NCBI RefSeq assembly: GCF_964204645.1
Contig: NC_134029.1
Location: 15,954,450-16,018,449, forward strand
DNA length: 64,000 nucleotides
Direction of reading: 5' to 3'
Origin: Tubulanus polymorphus
Lineage: Eukaryota > Nemertea > Palaeonemertea > Tubulaniformes > Tubulanidae
The notes below the pieces were generated by a model. It saw only the letters and a list, made by a program, of their open reading frames with translations, made no database searches and was not told the DNA's origin. Positions 30,994-43,222 of this stretch are shown in pieces. Within the stretch, counting starts at the first letter, position 1. Every line of letters begins with the position of its first letter. Position numbers and translations under genes: made by a program.

Positions 30994-32224
30994 ATGAGTG
31001 GGAGTTATATAGATCCTTCTAAGAATTCTAGAATATCTAATGCTATTAAAGCAGAGAGATCTCATCATATAATTACTCATAATCCTTCTAATATTAATCC
31101 TGATGAAACTTTATATGTTAGAATCCCGAGATTAAATCAAAATACTTTTTATGTTCGAAATAGTATTTATTTGTCAGCTGATATAAATGTAACTGGTAAT
31201 AATAATAATTATGTTGTAGATAATGTTGGGAGATATTTGATTAAAAAATTAACTATAAAGATTGGACCAGAAACAGTTTTTTCATTAGATGATTATAATT
31301 TATTTATGCATTATAAAGATTTATGGTTAACAAAAGAAAATAGAAATAATATGATATTTCAAGGCATCCAATCAGAAAACCATGATAAATTAAGATCAGA
31401 AGCTAATAATGCAATAATAACTAATGCTACAGATAATTTGATAAAAAAGATTTATGGAAGCAAATATAAAATTCCATTAGACTTTGAATTGATAAATAAT
31501 CATGCACCTTTATATAAATACGCAATTCAAGAAAATATTATATTCGAGATAACATTTGCTCCTGTAAATGAAATTGTGTTGTTGTCTAGCGTTGTTAAAG
31601 ATATGGGATATGAATTATCGAATATATATCTAGAATATGATACAGTAACTGATGAAAATATTTCAAGCATAATTCAAACTCAATACAATCAAGGATTTTC
31701 ATTATTATATGATTATATTGATAAATTTAAAACTGTAACTATTATTGCAAATGATGAAATAATTAATGAGAATATTAACTTCCCAAGAAGATCTATTAAA
31801 GGTATAATGATTTCTTTAACCATTGCAACATATTCTAATGGTGCAATAAATGTTGATAATTATTATAATCCTGAAATATCAAAGGTAGAAATAACTATTG
31901 AAGGTATAGTAAATAAATTATTTTGTCAAGGAATGAGAATGATAGATCAGTGGCCAGAAATTAGAAAACATTTTATGAATGAAAAAGTAAAATCATCTGA
32001 AAATCGTAATATTAATCAAATTGATTATTATACCGGCAATAAATATGCATTGTGGTTAGATTTAGAACAACAGAGGATAATTCATTACATGGTTCTGGGA
32101 AAAAATTACAGAACACTAAAGATGGAATACAATTATTCATGAAAAAGAAAAAAGGAGACAAAATTTTAAAATGCACATTTATATTATATCTGATGCGCAA
32201 TTAAATATTGTAAATTCTCAATAG
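30994..32224 (+). pseudogene. Major capsid protein, near-complete with one frameshift (element 2)
   Basis: This is the best preserved capsid copy in the window. It is open from TTAAATAAATG through about 355 codons that match the family. One T is then lost near 32062, so the annotated frame drifts off and closes at 32142. The proper frame continues to a TAG at 32222, slightly earlier than in element 1. It includes the Ile-Pro-Leu-Asp-Phe-Glu-Leu segment and an Ile-Gly-Pro-Glu-Thr-Val-Phe strand. Confidence 0.8.
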
Positions 32225-32272
32225 CATAATATTCAATATTAAAAATGTAAAGTTAAAATTAACGATATATAA

Positions 32273-32337
32273 ATGGGGGATAAAAAAACTCGAAATACTA
32301 AAGGACAATATTTAAGAAATTTATATTTTAACCCACT
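32273..32337 (+). pseudogene. N-terminal fragment of an integrase-like gene
   Basis: It starts at TATATAAATGGGG. About 20 codons include Gln-Tyr-Leu-Arg-Asn-Leu-Tyr-Phe-Asn-Pro, matching the integrase start of element 1 (Gln-Tyr-Leu-Arg-Glu-Leu-Tyr-Tyr-Asn-Pro). It lies on the plus strand right after the capsid gene, unlike the minus-strand integrase of element 1. It is cut off at about 32337 by a deletion. Confidence 0.6.
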
Positions 32338-32505
32338 AGCAATTAATGATTCCAGATGGTGCTTACATGTTAAATAGTATTCAAAATCAACATTATTATT
32401 AGTTGGAATACAATTAGAAACAACTGTATCTTTATTATCACTAATGCCCAAATCATCTAAGGTTTTTTCAATATCGGTATTATTCTTACTCGATTTCATT
32501 GACAT
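32338..32505 (-). pseudogene. N-terminal fragment of the conserved 203-codon gene
   Basis: It starts at 32505 in TATAAATG and matches 15600 to about 15430. After about 55 codons it runs into the integrase fragment at a deletion junction with a few bases of shared sequence (CCACTAGC). Confidence 0.7.
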
Positions 32506-33600
32506 TTATATTAGAGAAAAAAGCAAGAAAAATATTATAAGTATTCTTCAAATGATATTAGTATCTCTTTGGGTAATACTAAATTGACTAGGTTAGTAAA
32601 AGTTAAAGAATTTTTATTCAAATCCATTCAAAATATAAAGTATTCTCTTTTTGAAAAGAAATATTAGATTTTGGAAAAAATATAATAGAAATAACTAGCT
32701 AGTTGAAGTTATTGTTTTTTAAATACTTTTTATCTAATATCTCACTACTATTGTTTATCTATTAGGAGAAGTAATTATAACTGTCCAGATAAGTCATTTC
32801 GGATTCTTGATAATAAATCCTCAAACTGAAAATAAATTCAAAGAAACGACTGGTGGAATTACTATTTCATAAACACATATATTTTACAATCATTATCGAT
32901 TTCCACATTCCAAGCCGCTCCTGAGAGGAGCGGTAAGGTATGCGCGGAATGCAGGAATCAATAAAGTATAATACAACATCTGTCACTGCGACATTAACAA
33001 CAGCTGAATGACGCAATTGAAATTCCGGCAAACGTAATGTATTGAAAGCCTATAAAGTATGGCTAAACTGCTACAGTCTCATGAGTTGAAATATCCATAA
33101 TTTCTGATTCCGCATCCTCCTATCTTCATTTTCTTGGTTCAAATAGCAATGGTCTTCTTGTTACGCGTAGCATTTTGTTATCTAAAAGATAAATATCTAG
33201 CGTAGAATAAAACTAACTTGAAGTTGTAGTTTTAAAATAAAATTAATAAACATGTTTAACGTTTCCCGGCGTCTTAATAACAACAAAAACAGTACTTACA
33301 TTTATAACTATAAACTCCTAATTGTGTTTCTAGTGAGAAATCCTAAGCGTTCTATATTCCACCTTTTCAGTTCGGCTGTTGTAATGCGTCTGCGCTCAAT
33401 ACATCTAGGTGCTTTTAACAACAAGCAACAGATGTTCTTTTATGATTAATCCTTTTCAACTGAAATAGCACGTTCGATCAATATTCAAATGAATATAAAA
33501 TGTGGCACAGATGTTAGTATAATTGCATATAGGCAGTTATAATGGATAACTATATACACACATACACGAGCGACTCGAGTAGAGTTCTTATTATAACCGC
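32506..33600. other. Noncoding border between elements 2 and 3
   Basis: There is no gene. 32510-32755 aligns with 15600-15845, 33190-33345 aligns with 17770-17950, and a hairpin at 32915-32933 resembles those at 16651 and 16777. The segment therefore corresponds to the right part of element 1 with the HNH and unknown genes absent. Confidence 0.6.
32915..32933. repeat. GC-rich hairpin related to the 16651/16777 repeats
   Basis: CCGCTCCT and AGGAGCGG form perfect 8-bp arms around a 3-base loop. Apart from the loop it matches the stem of the element 1 repeats, at a corresponding position. Confidence 0.75.
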
Positions 33601-34253
33601 TTAAGATTCAACGTGTTTTTCATTCTGTGTTGAATTCCATAATTCAACAAATGTCTTTGCTTTATCCAGTTGATCTAAATATAATCTCATATCAAGTGTG
33701 TTCCCTTTCCTTATATTTTCCTTCTTTTCTAGAGGTCTTAAATTTCTCCAGCTCCAGATTAGTTTCTTATTATAATCATCACTCATGCAAATTTAGAAAT
33801 CAGCAACACGTGATCAATATGAAAGTATTCACCATAATTATCTATATTCATTTTATCGTCGAATTGATATATTATCCATGATTTGAGAAATTCATCTGTA
33901 CAACCCACCAAATTAGATAGTGTTTCTGAATGCGTTTCTTTGTTGAATAATTGTGTTAATCTAGACCTTAAACATTGTTTCATTTTAAAATTAAGATCTG
34001 TTTTATATCTTCCTCTCATATATACTGTCATATAATCATTATAATGTTCTCTATTATCTGCTCGATATTGCTTGGTATATAGTTTAATACAAGTTTTGCA
34101 GCAATATTGAAAACCATCGTTGCTAATCTTACGCTTACTAAATTCTGTTATAGCTAATTTATCTAATTCACATTTAGAACATTTCTTGTAGTATATATTT
34201 ATAACACCAATGTTATTTGTAATATTGATAGTTTGTGATTGTTCTGGCTCCAT
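33601..34253 (-). pseudogene. HNH endonuclease-like protein, one frameshift (element 3)
   Basis: It is a close homolog of 15885-16514, including the zinc ribbon and His-Ile-Asp-His. A frameshift near 33785 splits the HNH core from the Trp-Arg-Asn-Leu-Arg-Pro-Leu-Glu part. In this copy it follows polB closely, and its start is AATAAATGG. Confidence 0.8.
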
Positions 34254-34298
34254 TTATTATACATATATATTTTACTAAATTATATACTCATATTTTTA

Positions 34299-37200
34299 CT
34301 AAAATTTGATTAACACGCTAGAATCCTGTTCATTATTTCCTTCTCCAAAATGAGGTTGTAATATGTTATAGTAAAATTCATACATTAATAACTTTAATAT
34401 TTCTAAAACTGTAGCTCCAACATTAATTGGTTTATTAAATTTCATAGATGTTCTCCTCATTTTAACTGCAGCTAAATTTTCATCAAATATTCTGTTACCT
34501 ATGAACTTAGGATATGTTTGTAAATGTCTAATTCTTTTACCATTACTAACTATCTCAATATCATTTCTATTTCTAATATTTTCACAAGTCTTACCATAGA
34601 ATGCATTATTGATTAGTTTGAAGAAATCTTTCTCAAAATCAGTTTTAGCTTTAGTTCTCTGTTTGGTGTTAAAATCTATATATTTTTCTAACCATTTAGA
34701 TTGACTGAATGAAATATATCTATGTCCTTTTTTAGATCCATTCCTTGATTCAAACAAAACTTCAACATTCTATAATGTACTACATAATTATATTTATCTT
34801 CCTGGGTTACCATTAACTTTTCTGTATGAACATGATTTTCGGGTTTAATTCTTTTTCTATAATTTGATAATTCTTCATGCGTAGCTGTTTTATGTTCTGG
34901 ACAGTAAGCTAGATTTCTAGATTTAAATTTTTTATCTTCAGGATATTCCAAGTCTGCAACAAAAAAGTAACCAGTAATTGAATCATCTGCAATATCTAGA
35001 ATTCTTTTCTTCCAATCAAACTTATCATTATTTTTATGTTGTGAAACTTCACTTATTTCAAATACTCCATAAGGCTGTGGTTCCATCATTGCCCAGCCAT
35101 ATAGATTATTTGCATCTATATATAATAACTTATATCCAGGATTATCATTTACATTGAAATATCTATCACCTAATACACCCGAAACTCCTCCTCTTATAGA
35201 TTTTTCAAATAATAATAATTGATCTATATTTGTTGACAAATCCATTTTTATATCTGTAAATTTTAAACCACAATCCCAAGTTAATCCTGGACTAGAATAA
35301 CAATGGCAAGGATCAATATTAAATATTTTAGATTTACATCTCTAAACCTTTCGAATATATAAGTTGATAATAATACATCAGATTTTAAATATAAATCTAC
35401 TAATTGTCCATGATTTTTCATTCCAAAATGATTCCAAATATTCAATGTTCTATTATATACTTCATCTTTAACATATTTCATTTTTTAATTCATCATAGAA
35501 TTGTTCTTTTAATAATTCAGTTATATTGAAATCATTATGCGATTTATAAAATGAATATGGAATTGCGCCTTTATATCTCATTAATTGAAAATCATCATTA
35601 TTTGGGTAGTGTTGTTTTAATATCTTTAATCAATCATCAACTAATGATTTTGATAAATTATCTAATGAACTACCTAAAAATCTATATGAATCTATAAATC
35701 TTAGACACCCAAATTGGAATGATATATAATTCTCAGATGTTTTAGCTAACATTTTAAATTTATATGTTGGTATTTTATCTTTTGATCTATTTGAATTTAA
35801 TCTTTCTATTTCATTATTGATTTCTTCTATTTTATGACATAACTGTTTGATAAATAAATGTGCGTCGTACCCTGATAAATTATGAAATATTACTGGAACA
35901 AAGTTAATTTTCTTAGCTTGTAAGTAACAATTCTCATGTGCCGCGCCTCTAAACTTTCCATCCAAATGATCATGGTCTCTTACTTTTTATCTCTATAACT
36001 AAATAGTTTTTCACAATAATAACATTTATCAACAAACTCGAATTCTTCTTTATCTTCTTCTGTCATTATAATTTCTTTATTTGTATCTAATACTATACTA
36101 AATTTGATTTCATACTCAATTAATAGGTCACAAAAATGATTGATAACATTTTCATTTCTATAATTATAATATTCACTTTTAATTAGTTCTGGATAATCAG
36201 ATTTTATATATAACCCGAAAGCTGCAGCTGATTGATGAATCTTTTTAATAGTAATAGGGATCTGAATAATCAATTATATCATTTTTATTAGAATTTAATT
36301 TCTTTCTTTTATGATGTATTTCTTTTCTATCTTGATCAGTTAATTCTTTATTTAATGATTCAAAATCTCCATATATTACAAATAGTACTTTATTCTTGTA
36401 ATTATATTCTAATACTTTATCCTTTTCATTTGGTAAAACTATTTTACAATAATCATGATTTTCACATAATTGTTTATGATTTAATAATGCACTTTCGGTT
36501 CTGAATTTAATTATACATTTTCTACATAGATATATTTTATTATCAAAATCATTTTCTGATTTGAAAAATAAATCAATACGTTTTATCAACATATAATGAT
36601 TCTCATAATATAGTATATCTATAACATCATTTGAATCATAATCTTTTGATAAGTATAAAGGTAGGTTCTAATGTATAATGTTTAATATTATTGCCTTTTG
36701 TTTTTGGTAATTTGACTAAATAAAACACATTTATCTTTATATTATTATCTCTTTCTATTTTTGGGATATTTTTAATTCTAACTGGATAATTATCTATCTT
36801 ATAATTATTTTCAAATTGTTTATAATTTGTTACTCTACAAATGTTATCAGTTGCAAGATGTAAGCAACTAATAATTGTCCATAGAAAGCATTTATCATCA
36901 GAATTTTGTACATTTATAACATCATTAGTTTTAAATGGTAATTTGATATAACTTGATCCATTAATATTATTATCTTTATAATATGATAAATTATTTTCAT
37001 CAATTAGTTTTGATTTAGTTAACTTATTATATTTTGTGTTATAAACATGTAAAGTCATAAATATTATTTCAACAAATATTAAACCAGATCCTTCAAAATA
37101 TTTCTCTTCTATTTTCCTTTTTATTTCATTATAACATTTATCTAATTTATCATCTATATGTTGTTTTGAAATAATATGTTGTGAATGAGAATTTATATTA

Positions 37201-37810
37201 TATATTGCTTCATCTTCAGATTTTATAAACTTTACTTTAGAAGATATACTAATTTTAAGGTATTCAACATCTGTAATTATTTTTACAATATTTTTCATAT
37301 TTTCTAAATGTTTTTTATTTTCTTCTAATGTTTTTCCTTTATGAAATTTAAACTCAATAGCAGCTGGACCAATATCACTTTTAAATGCTTCAGTTATCTC
37401 TATTTCTTCTTTATTATCTAATGAATTAATATAATTTCTTACATCTTCAATGTATGGCCTTTTATTGTTTAATTTATTTTTTATTCTTTTAATTGTCTTC
37501 TGTTTCTTATCATTATCTTTATCAAAATAATCCTCACCTAAAATATTATTATTCATATTTCTAATATGACTTTTAGATTTTAAATGTTCTTTATAATATC
37601 TTTTATCACTGAATGATTGATTACATGTATCACATTTGTATGTTTCTTTTTCATTCTTTAATTCATCTAATTTAGTTTCAAATATATTATCTTTATATTT
37701 TAACTTTAATTTATTTTCTAAGTGAGATTTAGTTTTATTATGTCTTGCTTTTTGAGATTTATCTATATTGATTTTACATGTTTGACAGTAGTCTTCTTAT
37801 TTGGTTCTAT
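34299..37810 (-). pseudogene. polB: Protein-primed DNA polymerase B with N-terminal zinc fingers, motif C deleted (element 3)
   Basis: This is the only copy in which the N-terminal zinc fingers (37800-37560) are joined to the rest of the gene. The initiator ATG has become ATA (37810-37808). Recognisable in order are the fingers, a helical region, the exonuclease motif (Tyr-Gly-Asp-Phe-Glu-Ser, near 36375), the HNH-like insert (36050-35930) and motif A (near 35100). Motif B follows near 34595. The gene then jumps from the segment before motif C to the last codons, a deletion of roughly 430 bp. At least eight frame breaks are present. It could not be a working polymerase. Confidence 0.9.
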
Positions 37811-37874
37811 TTTGATAAATTTTTTATTAAAATTGATTTTAAAATAATACGTATTAGATACGTATTAGGTGAGT

Positions 37875-38238
37875 GTCTTTATTGTCTTTATTAGTTTTAG
37901 TACTTTTAGTACATAAAGAATATATCTTTATTTTATTAGTACTTAGAACATTAAATATGGAAATATTTTTATATATGATAAATCTATGATATTTATCATT
38001 ATTGAAACAGTGATATATAATAAATATGTGTGATAAATAAATTTTATTATTGGAACAGTAATATAAAATAAATATGTGTGATAAATAAATATAATTATTG
38101 AAACAGTAATATATATATTTATGTCTTTATCTCTTTAGTTGTTTAGTAGTTTTTAAAATAATTTTATTCACTACTTATAATATAAAGATTTATTCTTTAT
38201 GTACTAAAAGTACTAAAAGTACTAAAGACAATAAAGAC
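37875..38238. repeat. Large imperfect inverted repeat enclosing 48-bp tandem repeats
   Basis: Arms 37875-37921 and 38192-38238 are 47 bp each and pair at about 45 positions. They consist of GTCTTTATTGTCTTTA and TAGTACTTTTAGTACATAAA. Between them, 38001-38125 holds a 48-bp unit repeated two and a half times (starts at 38001, 38049 and 38097). The feature lies between the zinc-finger gene and polB. Confidence 0.85.
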
Positions 38239-38266
38239 ATAAGGGGTATTATATTCATGTTTTAAA

Positions 38267-39381
38267 TTACTTTTTTGATTCTAATTCTAAAAACAATTTG
38301 AGCCGTGCATCTTTTAATTCTTGTGATTTTCTATTACCTTCAAATTCACCTAATAGTTTAGTATGTTAACCATCAACAGCATTCGAATTCTTAGCATACA
38401 ATTCATAAGTTAAATAAATATATTGGTTTAATTTGTCTTCACTTATATTTTTATATTTATTTTTTGCATCATTTATTATTTCATTTATAACATCCTGTGA
38501 AAAAATATTCATAACTGTAATATTGAATTATTTCATCAAAGTTATCACTTTTATTATCATAATTATCATTAGCAGCAACTTTTTTCAATTCTGTTAAAAA
38601 ATCTGTATTTTTAAATTTTATGAAATAATGTATACCTGAATAATCCCCTGGAAATATTTTTATATCTGTCCAATTAGTTTCTATATCTGATAATACTCGT
38701 TTTGGATTATTTCTTACATAATCGATAAAAATTGATCTATATAATTTCCTGTGATTATTATTTTCGACATCAAAAATACGCTTAATACTCTATAAAGGCG
38801 TTTTGAATCAATAGCTTTTATTGTATGTTCAATAGAATTATCATGTTTAATTTTATCTTTAGGTAATCCTACAACATTACACTTTTCACATATATTTCTT
38901 TCTACATTATCCAAATGAATTTGAGTTAATTAATGCTTTGAAAAATTACTACGACTTATATATTTATCACATTCTTCACAATATTTATCTTCTTTAACAT
39001 TATCATTATCAATTTCACTATCATTATTAAATTCATTTATAGTCTTATTCTTATTTTTCTTATGCTTGAGTGAATTAAGATGAGTTGCCCAATTCTTATA
39101 ACTTTTATACTGTTTACATACGTCACAATATTTTTCATTTGTCTTTTTGGTTTTGATATCAGGTTCAATATTATTATCTATTTTAGATTCAATATTATCT
39201 TCTATTTTAGGTTCAATATTATCTTCTATTTTTGTTTCAATATTATTATCTAGTTTACTTATTCTATATTTGAATTGAAGTTTTCTCCAAAATACTCACT
39301 GTATTCATCATAAGGTATTATATAATATATATCTGGCATCATTTCACTTGGACTTTGTATTTCATATATTCCTCCTTCCAT
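38267..39381 (-). pseudogene. Multi-finger C2H2 protein, broken (element 3)
   Basis: It starts at AATAAATGGAAGG, like the gene at 11588, and shares Met-Glu-Gly-Gly and a Tyr-Tyr-Ile-Ile-Pro segment. It has about three 30-bp coding repeats (39165-39255), then fingers with Cys-X2-Cys ... His-X5-His near 39140-39050, 38990-38930 and 38895-38830. A helical, charged C-terminus ends at 38267. Several stops and frameshifts interrupt it. It is likely nucleic-acid-binding, with role unknown. Confidence 0.6.
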
Positions 39382-39400
39382 TTATTATAAAAAGTTTTAT

Positions 39401-39432
39401 TAGGGTTTTCTGTTACATCACAGAAAACCCTA
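39401..39432. repeat. Perfect palindrome at outer edge of element 3
   Basis: TAGGGTTTTCTGT (39401-39413) and its exact complement (39420-39432) are separated by TACATC. It resembles the palindrome at the left edge of element 1 (2300-2327). Confidence 0.8.
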
Positions 39433-42098
39433 TTGAGATTCGCGTGTTTCTTCTTATTATTATTTTATGTCACACTATTTTCACTAAAACAACTAAGGCT
39501 TTGTTACCTTGCCGCTGTTGTCGATACTATCCGTATGATATCGTTCAGCTCACTGAGATCTACAAATACTCCGCGTGTTTTTTCACGAATCATCGTTACA
39601 AAAGCACTGTCGGACCGTAAACATCGAAAATCTAGCCCCATTCAATGGGGCGACATGTTTTTCGAGTCGTCATCCCGAAATCAACCCGCAGGCCGATTGT
39701 CACTTCGATTATGAATTCAAGTATAAATGAACTAATTTATTGCCGTAAACTTCACATTCAGCCGCGGTCTTCAAACAGTAATTTTAACAATAGCCCATTT
39801 TCCTCATCAAATCATATTACCGATACACTGGAAATTTACTACTTTAGATTTTAAAAGCACCTTCGAGCCGTAAACATCGACGAATCGACGTGTGTCACTA
39901 CATCGTCGTTCCGGGGATCAGCTGCGAGTTTCTCCTCATCATGAGAATCAAATCAAATCGAGTACAAATTAATTTATTACTACCAGTGATTTGGCTGCGG
40001 GTTTCAAGGAGTTAGTTTAACAATACCTATTTTTCTTTACCAAATTAACCATGTATATACTAAGATAAATCTTTAGTGTACTGGGGAGTCGTAGGCCTAA
40101 ACTAAACACGCCGAAGAGATATAGCGGAGAAAAGCTGTTATGTCGACGAGGTATCAAAATAAAAGAATATATTACTTTATTCGGCCGCGGGCTTCAACCT
40201 CTATATTAATACCATCAATACTCTATATTTCCTATAGTACATACTGATCATTGTCAAATGCACAATGTTTTTACTAAATACAAGTATATAACACACTCCT
40301 ATCCGTATGCTGGACTCACACTTGACATTCGGAGTAAGCGTTCGCTGTGGGGGAAAGGAGATCGTTCGCTGTGTCGCTTGAAGTGTTTATCGAGTTTTCC
40401 GCGACCTTAAGGCTTTAGGCCTACCGGTACTGACCTTTACTGTCTCAAACAAACACAGTATAAATGTTGCGGTTATTGACGGACTCATTGGATTGAACTT
40501 CAAAACAAAATTTACGATATTTAGGAGGGTTGTTATTCAATAGGCCTACGACAAACCTGTCCGGATGTTAGGCCTGCGCATATACATAGGCCTACGTAGG
40601 CTAGTAGCCTCTACTAGGTTAAAGCTAAATTCACTGTAAAGGAGGAATCAGATTTATTAAAATGCATGTTAATTAGTGATTAACTGGTTCTGACTTGCAA
40701 CGATCAATCACAATTATCTATTTTATTGGCAAAAATGAAGATTTCTTTTTGAAAAATTCGTCTGAGCAGACAGCTTTATAAGCCAGACTTTTCATTTGAG
40801 TTTTTTCATCATAAATGAAACTGGTATTTCATTAATTCCTAATGAGTTAAGGCGGGCGTAGGTTGGCTTTGCGACGGTTTGTAACTCACTGCGACGCCAT
40901 TCACTGCGACCGCCAGCGACGATTGTGTCGCAACGACTCATCGACCTAAGCTCCCTTGCGACGGGTTGCGACTGTCAGCAACGCCAGTCACAAGGAGTCG
41001 CACGTGTTCTTATTTTAGTGACGCGACACGACTGACACAACTGACCTATGCGCTCTTGCCACTTGGCAGAAACTAGTCGCACACAATCGTATCGCAACCG
41101 ACTTGCACCGAAACTTGCGATGCAACGCGAGGATTGCATCGCGTCACAAGGCCGACCTACGTCCGGCTTTAAGTTACTGCGGAGCCCCAGAAATATCTTT
41201 TTATTCGTTCAAAAGACCTTTCGCTTGAAAATTCTTTCGTCGGAACAAAATTTATTTCGTTCCAAGCAAGCAATAATATTCTTTTCGATTGAACCAATTT
41301 GAAAAATCGTTAGAACAAAGTTGAACAAACTTTTCTTTATCCAAACGAAAGGTTTTTCGTTCGAAAAATCGTTCGATAGAACAGAATCGTTTTAATTTGA
41401 ACAGAATTTTCTTGTCAGAGCACTAAGTTTTTCGTTCGAACAAGTATATTGTAAAAAGTTTTTTCTCCGAACCAAAAGTATTAAGTATTTCGTTCAATCG
41501 AACAGAATTGTTTTCATTCAAACATTTGTTCGAAAAAATTGTTTTCGCTCAACCAAATTTTTTGCCGCGACAACAAGTTTTCATTTCAACAATAACATAG
41601 CTTTTCATTCGAACACATTTTTTTGTCAGAATGAAGAAAGGTTTGGTTCAAACAAAAAGCGTATTGATCAACCAAACTAAATTGTTTCCACTTGAACAAG
41701 ATTTTCTTGTCGGAACATTAAGTTTTTTGGTCGAACTGCGTGTTAAGTTCGTTTTGGACATTTACTCGGTCTGGTATATTTTGGATTCCTGTGTATGTCA
41801 TTTGTCAGGACATTAAACAGAAGACGACTTAGGATACTACCAAACGTGGCTCCACTTGTTAGACCGACTTATTCCAAGAAGAGGCGTTCCGTTGATTTTG
41901 GCTACAAGTTATCGTTCAGAGATAACTGCTGAGCCATTTTGGCGACCTATCATTGATACTGTTTCCTAATAGCCTGTTTAGTTAGTAATGGCTGATGTTG
42001 TGCCTAATCAATTGTCGAAATCCACCGTTGAACAGGATTCTAAGACTGTGCAGAAAACCCGTTATCGCTGCTTTGCAGCTATACTTAAAATTAAAATT
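39433..42098. other. Host-like region, no gene recognised
   Basis: The composition differs from the elements and no supported protein is encoded. It includes a segment rich in GCGAC/GTCGC words (40850-41160) and a degenerate repeat tract (listed separately). CAGAAAACCC at 42051-42060 echoes the edge palindromes. Confidence 0.5.
41200..41740. repeat. Degenerate repeat tract built on TTCGTTCGAACA
   Basis: Words such as TTTTCGTTCGAACA, TCGTTCGAAAA and AACAGAATTTT recur irregularly across the tract. It looks like an old, decayed satellite-like array. The short open frames inside it are not credible genes. Confidence 0.6.
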
Positions 42099-43203
42099 TT
42101 AATACATAACACTATTTAATTGAGAATTTACAATATTTAATTGCGCGTCAGATATAATATAAATGTGCATTTTGAAATTTAAGCTTCCTTTTTTCTTTGT
42201 CATGAATAATTGTATTTCATCTCTAGTGTTCTGTATTTTTTTCCCAGAACCATGTAATGAATTATCCTCTGTTGTTCTAAAATCTAACCATAGTGCATAT
42301 TTATTACCGGTATAATAATCAATTTGATTGATATTACAATTTTCAGATGATTTTACTTTTTCATTCATAAAATGTTTTCTAATTTCTGGCCATTGATCCA
42401 TCATTCTCATTCCTTGACAAAATATCTTATCTGCTATTGCTTCGATAGTCATTTCTACTTTTGTTATTTCAGGATTATAATAATGATCAACCTGTATTGC
42501 GCCATTAGAATATGTTGCAATGGTAAAAAATATTAATATACCTTTAATAGATCTTCTTGGGAAGTTAATATTCTCATTAATAATTTCATCACTTGCATTA
42601 ATAGTTACAGTTTTAAATTTATCAATATAATCATATAATAATGAAAATCCTTGATTGTATTGAGTTTGAATTGCATATTTATATAAAGGTGCATTATTAT
42701 TTATCAATTCAAAATCTAATGGAATTTGATATTTGCTTCCATAAATCTTTTTTATCAAATCATTTGCGGTACGAGTTACCATTGCGTCATTAGCTCCTGA
42801 TCTTAATTTATTTTGGTTTTCTGATTGGATGCCTTGAAATATCATATTATTTCTATTTTCTTTAGTTAACCATAAATCTTTATAATGGATAAATAAATTA
42901 TAATCATCTAATGAGAAAACTGTTTCTGGTCCAATCTTTATAGTTAATTTTTTAATCAAATATCTTCCAACATTACCAACAACATAATTATTATTATTAC
43001 CAGTTACTTTTATATCAGCTGATAAATAAATACTATTTGGAACATAAAAAAGTATTTTGTGATAATCAAGGGATTCTAACATATAAAGTTTCATCAGGGT
43101 TAATATTAGAAGGGTTATGAGTAATTATATGATGAGATCTTTCTGCTTTAATAGCATTAGATATTCTAGAATTCTTAGAAGGATTTATATAACTCCCACT
43201 CAT
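42099..43203 (-). pseudogene. Major capsid protein with internal deletion (element 4)
   Basis: The start at 43203 lies in TTAAATAAATG. An Arg codon became TGA and one T was gained near 43045-43085, so the long open frame begins only at 43094. About 70 codons in the middle are missing, apparently by recombination at a short ATTCAA match. The C-terminal region is intact to the TAA at 42099. Confidence 0.8.
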
Positions 43204-43222
43204 TTATTTAACAAAACATTAA

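Larger units (their letters stand above)
22621..33600. mobile_element. Element 2: diverged Polinton-type copy with intein-bearing polB
   Basis: The order is truncated polB (plus), zinc-finger gene (minus), penton-like gene and small-gene array (plus), coiled-coil gene, major capsid gene, integrase fragment, a minus-strand conserved gene fragment and noncoding sequence. The polymerase is clearly more diverged from elements 1, 3 and 5 than the structural genes are, judged by eye, so the copy may be a recombinant. Most genes are broken and two internal deletions are visible (near 29893 and 32337). Confidence 0.8.
33601..39432 (-). mobile_element. Element 3: inverted Polinton-type fragment
   Basis: Read on the minus strand, the order is zinc-finger gene, a repeat-rich spacer, polB, then HNH gene. 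No capsid or integrase genes are present. The outer edge (39401-39432) is a perfect palindrome, beyond which the sequence becomes host-like. Confidence 0.8.

Noticed and set aside
41048-41302. Host genes in 39348-41816 suggested by short open frames
   Set aside because: The frames are short, run through degenerate repeats and GCGAC-rich sequence, and show no conserved motif or splice-supported structure.
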